A stretch of 29,869 nt of DNA from Desulfobacula sp. (GTDB taxonomy: Bacteria; Desulfobacterota; Desulfobacteria; Desulfobacterales; Desulfobacteraceae): NCBI RefSeq assembly GCF_021107415.1, contig NZ_JAIOSW010000383.1, positions 1 through 29,869 on the forward strand. The letters run 5' to 3'. Position 1 is the first letter of the stretch; every line of letters starts with the position of its first letter. The position numbers and the translations under genes were made by a program. This document shows, piece after piece, positions 24,011 to 29,869 of the stretch. The notes beneath the pieces were generated by a model, which saw only the letters and a list, made by a program, of their open reading frames with translations, was not told the DNA's origin and did not search any database.

Positions 24011-25483
24011 TTATTTTATCAGTATTGGCATCCCCATAATAGGCCAGATAACTGCAACCGCAATTCCAACCAAGATCATAAGAAGTATACTGGCAGGGAT
24101 TCCAAATAAGAAAAATTCTCCCGTAGTAAACTGTTTTGAATCATAGGCAATAGCATTGGGAGCGGCTCCCACCAGAAGCAAAAAGGGCATCCCCGCAACG
24201 ATAAGGGCGGAAAAGAGGATAACTTCCGGTGCTACGCCAAGGTAAGGAGCAATGACAAGAGCAACCGGCAGGGAAATGGCAATGGCTGCCACATTCATGA
24301 TAAAGTTGGTCATTATCATGATAAAAAAAGCAATACTCATGACAAAAATAAACCAGTGTGATTCCTGAAACATGGTCAACCAGTTGATGGCCAGCCATTC
24401 TGCAGCCCCGGTTTGCCACAGACAAAAACCAATACTCATTGCACCGCCGAATAACAGGATAATGTTCCACGGAACCATTTCAAGATCCTTGATATCCAGA
24501 ATACGAAACACAAAAAAGAGTACAGTTGAAACAAGGATGATGGCTGTCTTGTCCACAGGTTGTAAAATGGGTATAAACTGTTTGGCAGACATGACAAGTA
24601 TGCAGATAAAAATGATACTGGCGGCAAGGATTTCAGTCTTTGTAATTTTTCCCATTGCAGCGCCCAGTTTTTTCGCTTTTTCTCTAAGCCCGGGTATGGT
24701 TTTTTTTTCAGGTTTGAAAAAAACCATGAAAAATCCCCACAAAACAAATGTCATGGCCCATCCAATGGGAAACATATAAAAAGTAAGTTCAAAAAAGCTG
24801 ACATCTCTTCCAACGATGTCCTTGAAAAAACCAAGTGCAACCGCTCCTCTTGCTGCACCAAGCAGGGTTACAATACTTCCGGCACCAGCTACGAATGCCA
24901 TTCCCATGAACAATCCTTTTCCGAATTTGGTGGGTTCATCATCATCCGTATACATTGCATAGATGGTCATGAGAAGCGGATACATGGTTGCGGCGACAGC
25001 AGTATGGGCCATGATATGTGTCAGGGCAGCCGTTACAACAAAACACCCTAGATAAATCATGCTGGTCTTCTCACCCACAATAGCCAGCATTTTATAAGCC
25101 AGGCGCTTTGTCAGACCTGTTTTTGTAAAAACCATTCCGATAACAAGAGATGCAAAGATAAAAAGTACGGAAGGGGTCATGAAATCCGTAAAAGCTTTTT
25201 GTGCAGGTCGGATTAAAAACAGAACCTGCAAAACTCCAATGGTCAGACTGGTGACGCCAATAGGCACCACCTCAAAAACCCACCAGGTACCGCCAAGGAG
25301 GAATACAGCCAGCGCTCCCTTGGCCTCTTTGCTCAGTACAAAATGTTTTCCTGTGGGATCAATGGCATCCGGCCATGGCGGGGAAAAATTAACGACAAAA
25401 AAAAGTGTAAGACCGATTAATAGAAAAACTATCCGTTTCCAGTCAAAGTTAGAGGCGGTTAAGGCACTCGTATCAGTACTCAT
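24011..25483 (-). CDS. DASS/SLC13-family anion transporter
   Basis: A 490-residue carrier with about twelve hydrophobic segments. Repeat motifs are TLLGAARGA in the first half and MTNFIMNVAAIAISLPV plus VGAAPNAIAY in the second, equivalent to DASS Na+ and substrate loops. As in the protein at 16596, the first-repeat GTPPN-type loop is altered (GAARG versus GGGRC), so both belong to a divergent branch and the substrate cannot be assigned. The N-terminal loop between helices 1 and 2 is short. The ATG at 25483 has an AGGAG about 12 bases upstream, longer than ideal. A tandem 15-bp repeat lies just upstream. Confidence 0.87.
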   Translation of the reverse strand: MSTDTSALTASNFDWKRIVFLLIGLTLFFVVNFSPPWPDAIDPTGKHFVLSKEAKGALAVFLLGGTWWVFEVVPIGVTSLTIGVLQVLFLIRPAQKAFTDFMTPSVLFIFASLVIGMVFTKTGLTKRLAYKMLAIVGEKTSMIYLGCFVVTAALTHIMAHTAVAATMYPLLMTIYAMYTDDDEPTKFGKGLFMGMAFVAGAGSIVTLLGAARGAVALGFFKDIVGRDVSFFELTFYMFPIGWAMTFVLWGFFMVFFKPEKKTIPGLREKAKKLGAAMGKITKTEILAASIIFICILVMSAKQFIPILQPVDKTAIILVSTVLFFVFRILDIKDLEMVPWNIILLFGGAMSIGFCLWQTGAAEWLAINWLTMFQESHWFIFVMSIAFFIMIMTNFIMNVAAIAISLPVALVIAPYLGVAPEVILFSALIVAGMPFLLLVGAAPNAIAYDSKQFTTGEFFLFGIPASILLMILVGIAVAVIWPIMGMPILIK

Positions 25484-25504
25484 ATTAATATTATTCTCCT
25501 AAAG

Positions 25505-25534
25505 TTAATATAATTTATCTTGATATAATTTATC
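25505..25534 (-). repeat. Tandem 15-bp direct repeat upstream of the DASS transporter
   Basis: TTAATATAATTTATC (25505-25519) is followed at once by TTGATATAATTTATC (25520-25534), with one mismatch. It sits 22-51 bases upstream of the start codon of 24011-25483, where a promoter or operator would be expected. The 150-base gap around it also contains TTGACA on the minus strand (25601-25596) without a good -10 at standard spacing. Confidence 0.6.
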
Positions 25535-25634
25535 TAGGGGTTATATCCGCCCTTTATTTTTTAATTTGTTCTAAATAAGATATGAAGTCACTTTTTGTCA
25601 AGGAAACTCATTTAAATTTAAGATAATTTAAAAA

Positions 25635-26063
25635 TTATCCGCCATGCCTCTGGAGAATATCCTTGATCTTTTCCTCAGTTTGTTTTTCAACAATGAGCAT
25701 CTTTTCAGTTTTTGCTTTTTTAATTTTTTCTGCAAGGGCTTCAAGATCTGCGGGTTTCTCAAGGAAATCCGTGGCACCGACTTTCATGGCTTCAACTGTT
25801 TTTTCAACAGTGGCATAACCGGTAAGTAAAATGATTTGCAGCTCTGGTTTTTTATTTTTAATGGTCTTTAATGCCTCCATACCATCCATTCCCGGCATCT
25901 GAAAATCCATAACAATAGCATCAAATGATTTTTTTTCTAAAATGGACATGGCCTGGTCAGCAGATTCAGCAGTGGTAACCTCCATGCCGCGGGCTTTCAT
26001 CCGTTCGGACATGACTTCCAGAAATTCTTTTTCATCATCCACGAGCAATACTTTTTCTGACAT
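25635..26063 (-). CDS. Single-domain response regulator (receiver only)
   Basis: A 142-residue receiver with DDE (9-11), Asp53 (VMDFQMPGMDG), LTGYA and Lys103, plus a charged helical tail. The frame extends upstream to a GTG at 26081, but ATG 26063 has AAGGAG eight or so bases before it and gives the usual receiver N-terminus, so it is taken as the start. It follows the degenerate kinase gene by 54 bases and precedes the transporter by 150 bases. No output domain is present. Confidence 0.9.
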   Translation of the reverse strand: MSEKVLLVDDEKEFLEVMSERMKARGMEVTTAESADQAMSILEKKSFDAIVMDFQMPGMDGMEALKTIKNKKPELQIILLTGYATVEKTVEAMKVGATDFLEKPADLEALAEKIKKAKTEKMLIVEKQTEEKIKDILQRHGG

Positions 26064-26117
26064 TATCTTTCTCCTTATCACGTTAGTGTCTTAGCCAAAT
26101 CAAATTGGCCTAAAGGG

Positions 26118-26759
26118 TTAAAACCGCTTTGGCCACAAAAGGCCAAAACTGTTATTATTTTTATTTTTTTCAATGGATATATCTAAGTGTGCCATTAGGG
26201 CCTGGTCTTCTTTTGATCCAAACAGATCCTCCATTAAGTCATCTTTAACCGTGTCTATTAGAAACCAGATTGAAGGTGCTGTCAAATGGCTTCCAAATGA
26301 AATCATTATCTGCTTTTTCCCCTTTGCCGTACAACATGCGCTTTCAATGGCCCTCCAGATTATATTTTCCAGATAAAACAGGTTTGTGGCAACCATCATG
26401 GGGGATGAGGGGGAGGTTACCTCAACTATCACCCCATGACCTTCAACAAGCCGGGATGCCAAATCCAGAACAAAACAGAGTGTTTTTTCAAGATCAGCAA
26501 TATCTGTTAACTGATCAGCACTGTGAGAGAATTGGTTCAATTTTCTCAATACAAGATCTGCCCGTTGCACTTGTCTTGTCACCATCTTTGAGATATTTTT
26601 AATGCGTGTAATAGAAAGGGGATGCCCTTTATCTGCCATCAATGACAGATCTTCCAGCAGTCCGGCACTCTCATTGATAATGGCCAGGGTATTTTTGATT
26701 TCATGGGTTGCAGAGGCAGACATTTTGCCGAAGAATTTCATCCCTCCCTGTGCCAGCAT
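26118..26759 (-). CDS. Degenerate histidine kinase: DHp domain kept, ATP-binding domain eroded
   Basis: A soluble protein of about 213 residues. The N-terminal DHp-like domain keeps His19 in ATHEIKNTLAIINESAG, closely resembling the H-box regions of the kinases at 18187 and 26764. The C-terminal part aligns in position with a HATPase domain, but the N-box, the DxG G1 motif and the GxGLG lid are not recognisable (for example LENIIWRAIESAC and IWFLIDTVKDDL). It may act as a histidine phosphotransferase or as a dimer partner of a true kinase. ATG 26759 lies four bases after the stop of the kinase gene with AGGTGA upstream; ATG 26777 is the alternative. It lies between a kinase and a receiver gene. 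Confidence 0.8.
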   Translation of the reverse strand: MLAQGGMKFFGKMSASATHEIKNTLAIINESAGLLEDLSLMADKGHPLSITRIKNISKMVTRQVQRADLVLRKLNQFSHSADQLTDIADLEKTLCFVLDLASRLVEGHGVIVEVTSPSSPMMVATNLFYLENIIWRAIESACCTAKGKKQIMISFGSHLTAPSIWFLIDTVKDDLMEDLFGSKEDQALMAHLDISIEKNKNNNSFGLLWPKRF

Positions 26760-26763
26760 ATTT

Positions 26764-28167
26764 TCACCTTTTGCCATTTTTAGCCTCAGCATTTAAAGGT
26801 AGTGTTAATGTAAAACATGTGCCTTCACCCACCGTACTTTTTACTATGATATCACCACCGATTTCTTTGACCAGTCCGTAGGTAATAGACAGCCCAAGTC
26901 CACTGCCCCAATGATCGTTTTTAGATGAATAAAAAGGCTCAAAAATTTTATGAATATCATCATCGGAAATACCTTTTCCATTATCGGAAACTGATATGGT
27001 TACCTTTTGTTTTTTTTTGAATCTGACACAGATATTCAATCGCCCACCATCTTCCATTGCAGCAAATGCATTTTCAATCAAATTTAAAAAAACTTGTTGC
27101 AGACTGCCTCTGTCACATTCAAAATTTGGAATGAAATCCTCATTTTCCACAGATATGGTGATGCATCGACGTTCGGCTTCCTTTTCAAGAAAGGCAAGTA
27201 CCTGGCCAATGATCATTCCTATATTCACTGGCTGTATGCTGGGTTCCATGTGCCGGGCAAAATCCAGCAGCCGACGGGTAATTGTGCCACACCGTTTCAC
27301 CGCATCAAGGACATCCTTTGCAAGGGGCATCAGTCTCTCATCAGAAGATAAATCTTTTTTCAGTGTAAACAGATCCATAATTAAACCGGTTTTCTGGTTG
27401 ATAATGGCCAGGGGATTATTGATTTCATGGGCAACGCCTGATGCCAGGCGGCCGATGGATGCAAGTTTGTTTGCATATTCGGCATGATGAAGGGCTTTAA
27501 TCCTCTTTCGATCTGCTGAATGGATCCGCCCCACAAGATAGGTTGACCCCATTATGGATAATAGAATCAAAACAATGCTGACAGCCAGATACCCGACCAA
27601 TTTAAGCCTGGGTTTGAACCACAGGTCGGTAAGCCATTTTTTGTTCTTGACCAGTACAACTATTAAAGAGGAATCCGGTATCCTGGCATACCCTGCGATG
27701 ATCGCCTTTCCGTCGAGTGCTATATCTTCTTCAATTCCGGCCTTGTCTTTAAATTGTTTGGTGTTAAGGGCATTGGGAGTGCCTGCCTTGCCGTAATGAA
27801 AGGAGGGGGTTAGCAAAGTGCCGGTTTCATTAACTACAAATATGTCGTTGTCCTCTCCGGAATCAAGAAGAGCAACATATTTTAAAGCTGATTTTTTAAG
27901 GTCTTTGGATAAAGAGATGGAAGCTGCTGCAGAGTTTAAAATTTTTGACATACTGCTTTTCATCTCATCTTCGATGGTTCGATGCGTGAGTCTGGAATCC
28001 ACAAGGGTCATGACAAAAAGGGGCAAAAGGGCCATAAAAGATGTAAACAGCACAATCAGCTTCCATTTACGTGTAAAATTAAAACCAGTGTGCGAATGGG
28101 TGCCGGCAATGTCCCGGTGGTCCCAGAATGCGGGTTTAAGTTTTTGTAATCTTTTAATGATTTTCAT
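26764..28167 (-). CDS. Membrane sensor histidine kinase
   Basis: A 467-residue kinase with membrane helices near 35-55 and 189-212, flanking a periplasmic domain of about 130 residues that resembles a single Cache or PAS-like sensor (DIFVVNETGTLL, IAGYARIPDSSL). The catalytic part is complete: His247 (AHEINNP), N-box NLIENAFAAM, SDNGKGIS, EPFYSSK and GSGLGLS. The basic N-terminal 34 residues are cytoplasmic. It lies downstream of a lone receiver gene (33 bases) and just upstream of the degenerate kinase. The start has no normal ribosome site; GAGG lies beyond a small hairpin (28171-28186). Confidence 0.9.
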   Translation of the reverse strand: MKIIKRLQKLKPAFWDHRDIAGTHSHTGFNFTRKWKLIVLFTSFMALLPLFVMTLVDSRLTHRTIEDEMKSSMSKILNSAAASISLSKDLKKSALKYVALLDSGEDNDIFVVNETGTLLTPSFHYGKAGTPNALNTKQFKDKAGIEEDIALDGKAIIAGYARIPDSSLIVVLVKNKKWLTDLWFKPRLKLVGYLAVSIVLILLSIMGSTYLVGRIHSADRKRIKALHHAEYANKLASIGRLASGVAHEINNPLAIINQKTGLIMDLFTLKKDLSSDERLMPLAKDVLDAVKRCGTITRRLLDFARHMEPSIQPVNIGMIIGQVLAFLEKEAERRCITISVENEDFIPNFECDRGSLQQVFLNLIENAFAAMEDGGRLNICVRFKKKQKVTISVSDNGKGISDDDIHKIFEPFYSSKNDHWGSGLGLSITYGLVKEIGGDIIVKSTVGEGTCFTLTLPLNAEAKNGKR

Positions 28168-28170
28168 TCT

Positions 28171-28186
28171 CGCATTTAAAAATGCG
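28171..28186 (-). promoter_or_regulatory. Small hairpin between ribosome site and start codon of the minus-strand kinase
   Basis: CGCATT and AATGCG pair around a 4-base A/T loop, three bases upstream of the start codon at 28167. The only GAGG lies on the far side of the hairpin, so folding would bring it within reach of the ATG. Translational control is possible but unproven. Confidence 0.4.
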
Positions 28187-28200
28187 CCTCATTCTTCTAT

Positions 28201-28710
28201 TTATTCACCTGATTTTGTTTTCTTACCCGGCCTTGTTTTCTCATGCGCTTTTTTCAGGGTCTGGATTAGTAAGTTGATATCAACCGGTTTTTGCAAATAC
28301 GCAAAGGCGCCCAGATCCATGCACTTTTTTTTGTCCTGGCCTGATCCATGACCGGTCAATACAATTATTTCGATTTCAGGCTTCGTCTGTTTTACTTTTT
28401 TTAAAATTTCCATGCCGTTGATTCCGGGCATTTTCAGATCAATGATCATCACCTCCGGGGCATCATTGCGAACCCTATCCAGTGCCGACTTTCCATCGTA
28501 GACAACCGCAGTCCCCATATCCCGCATCTGAAGGCGCTCTGACAGGGTCTGTACAAACTCCTTTTCATCATCCACCAGAAGGACTTTTACAGGCAGTTTA
28601 ACGTTGAGTTTTTTATATATATTGGAACTATGATGGGCTTGGGTTCCCTTGAACTCATTTCTTGAAGACAACTGGGTGACTTCGGTAAGTATTGCATTCC
28701 GTTTTGACAT
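28201..28710 (-). CDS. Single-domain response regulator with N-terminal extension
   Basis: A 169-residue protein. A polar extension of about 40 residues without recognisable domain precedes a receiver with DDE (47-49), Asp91 (IIDLKMPGINGM), LTGHGS and Lys141, and a very basic tail follows. No output domain is present. It is the first gene of the minus-strand island and is followed by the membrane kinase, its probable partner. AGG lies eight bases before the ATG. Only 89 bases separate it from the divergent gene at 28800, so the two promoters must share or crowd that space. Confidence 0.87.
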   Translation of the reverse strand: MSKRNAILTEVTQLSSRNEFKGTQAHHSSNIYKKLNVKLPVKVLLVDDEKEFVQTLSERLQMRDMGTAVVYDGKSALDRVRNDAPEVMIIDLKMPGINGMEILKKVKQTKPEIEIIVLTGHGSGQDKKKCMDLGAFAYLQKPVDINLLIQTLKKAHEKTRPGKKTKSGE

Positions 28711-28799
28711 ATGTTACCTAAAAAGAGTTAATAACCAACCGAATGAACGGTCGATTTTCATCCAATTATTGAAATCTGGAATAAAAGTCAAGGTCAAAT

Positions 28800-29869
28800 A
28801 TGAAAAACAAAATACCCGAAAAAGCAAGACTTCTTGAAAAACTTCGAAAAAATGGATTTAAGGTTCCGGATTTCATTTATGTGATGGCCGATGAGTTCAA
28901 CAATGAGAATTTTACACAACTTGATTCATTTTTAGACAAACATCGTGAAAGTTATAAAGTCATTGCAAGAAGCGCTCACCCTCTGGAATCAGAGTATAAT
29001 GGCGGCACCTTTGATTCTTTTGATACATATGCAGATATTGGCGGAATAAAATACGCCAGAAATCGAATGATTAAAATCGCCCAAACATCGAAACGGCTAT
29101 CCATCCGGCGCCAGCAGATGTTCAACCATGCACCTGAAATCGATATAAATGAAATGGGCGTCATTGTTATGCCTTTTGTCGACGGTTCCAGCGTCATGGC
29201 AAAAATGATTGGTAACCACTGGGAATTTGGTTATTGCAGGAACCGTTCTCACAAGGTTCAGAGCGAACCTCACATCACTAAGGTTCCCCATGACCACAGG
29301 CTGTTGAAGCTTTCAGAAGATATCCAGAAGGCCCTGGGATTCAGATGCGAGATTGAGTATATTATCGCAACTGATGGAGAGATCTATGTCGTGCAGGCCA
29401 AGGATATTTCAAATATTGAGACGCTGGAAGAAAAAGAGAGCCAGCATTCCATCAAGCTTGATGGCATCAGGCGTATACGAAAACGCAGAAATTACAGGGA
29501 AAGACCGGTCTACGTAATGGACAACAAGGCCTTTTATATTAATATCATCAGCCAGTGCGAGGATTTTGTTCCAAAAAACAAAGGATCAAAGCCGGATATC
29601 AATGAGATTATATCCAGCATAAAGGCCTATGAAAAGGAACTTGAGTCTTTTGCTCTTAGGCACCAGCGATTCGCTGTTCTGGGGTTTTCCATACAGGATT
29701 CCAGCGAGCTTTACCAGATCGCCAACCATTATCTGGAGGATTCGCCTGAGCTTCAGAAAATTCTGTCAAAAGCGCTGCACACCAATCTTTACAAAATTGA
29801 TATTTTTTTGGCAGAAGCAGATACATTGATTGCAAAGGACAAATTCAGAATCAACCTGTGCAGCCATGA
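28800..29869 (+). CDS. PEP synthase/PPDK-type ATP-grasp (PPDK_N-like) protein, 3'-truncated by window edge
   Basis: The frame is open from ATG 28800 (preceded by AAGG) to the window edge, at least 356 codons. Residues about 50-215 resemble the nucleotide-binding domain of PEP synthase and pyruvate phosphate dikinase: IARSAHPLESEYNGGTFDSF matches their RSSAxxED...SFAG block, then VIVMPFVDGSS, and EIEYIIATDGEIYVVQAK matches their EWA...YxLQAR ending. The protein begins close to this domain and lacks most of the enzymes' N-terminal subdomain. The following 140 residues are not recognised, and the catalytic-His and PEP-binding domains are not seen in the visible part. It could be a stand-alone phosphotransfer or kinase-like protein. 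Divergent from the minus-strand signalling island. Confidence 0.78.
   Translation, partial: MKNKIPEKARLLEKLRKNGFKVPDFIYVMADEFNNENFTQLDSFLDKHRESYKVIARSAHPLESEYNGGTFDSFDTYADIGGIKYARNRMIKIAQTSKRLSIRRQQMFNHAPEIDINEMGVIVMPFVDGSSVMAKMIGNHWEFGYCRNRSHKVQSEPHITKVPHDHRLLKLSEDIQKALGFRCEIEYIIATDGEIYVVQAKDISNIETLEEKESQHSIKLDGIRRIRKRRNYRERPVYVMDNKAFYINIISQCEDFVPKNKGSKPDINEIISSIKAYEKELESFALRHQRFAVLGFSIQDSSELYQIANHYLEDSPELQKILSKALHTNLYKIDIFLAEADTLIAKDKFRINLCSH

Noticed and set aside
25573..25601. Sigma-70 promoter on the minus strand before the DASS gene
   Set aside because: TTGACA is good, but no acceptable -10 hexamer lies at 16-18 bp spacing.
26064..26081. Upstream GTG start for the receiver at 25635-26063
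   Set aside because: The codons overlap the AAGGAG that serves ATG 26063, and they add residues before the standard receiver N-terminus.

Overview
The window reads as chromosomal DNA of an anaerobic, AT-rich bacterium of the Desulfobacterota, most likely a Desulfobacteraceae-type sulfate reducer. This is inferred from the gene mix: an RnfB-type iron-sulfur protein fused to a GltD-like flavoprotein, CstA, many NtrC/AtoC-era two-component proteins, abundant Usp and CBS proteins, and perfect sigma-54 promoters. No 16S or other marker gene is present, so genus is not assigned. Genes are densely packed in operons and cover both strands. No tRNA, rRNA, CRISPR array, transposase or phage gene was seen.

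Layout. (1) 1-1354: the 3' part of a GT20 trehalose-6-phosphate synthase. (2) 1560-4941: a sigma-54-type operon of CBS-ACT protein, Usp protein and RnfB/GltD fusion. (3) 5117-7013: a sigma-54-type promoter, a leader hairpin, a CstA-family transporter and a hairpin terminator. (4) 7026-8706: a three-gene set of membrane protein, small protein and ArsA/Get3-like ATPase. (5) 8936-13656: a second sigma-54-type operon starting with paralogues of the same CBS-ACT and Usp genes, followed by a tandem-Usp protein and a Pat-like acyl-CoA synthetase/GNAT protein. (6) 13944-23349: a long signalling and transport operon of histidine kinase, two lone receivers, DASS transporter, receiver-kinase hybrid, lone receiver, CBS protein, a second membrane kinase and a sigma-54 activator. 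(7) 23382-23418: a strong hairpin between converging transcripts. (8) 28710-23429, minus strand: a second signalling and transport island of receiver, kinase, degenerate kinase, receiver, DASS transporter and CBS protein. It is largely a mirror image of island 6. (9) 28800 to the edge: a truncated gene with a PEP-synthase/PPDK-type ATP-grasp domain.

How the parts may work together (inference). The two CBS-ACT/Usp operons and the leader of island 6 share a 17-bp dyad-like element (TGTMA-N7-TKACA, with a T-rich spacer) about 60-125 bp upstream of -24/-12 promoters or a promoter-like element. The only sigma-54 activator in the window is the last gene of island 6, so it is the natural candidate to bind the element, autoregulate its own operon and drive the two nucleotide-sensing operons. 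CBS, ACT, Usp and Pat-like domains all point to sensing or responding to adenylate or acyl-CoA status. CstA and the two DASS carriers point to uptake of pyruvate, peptides or carboxylates. Together the region resembles a carbon- or energy-limitation response block, unusually rich in receiver domains without output (five) and containing one kinase that appears to have lost its ATP-binding domain.
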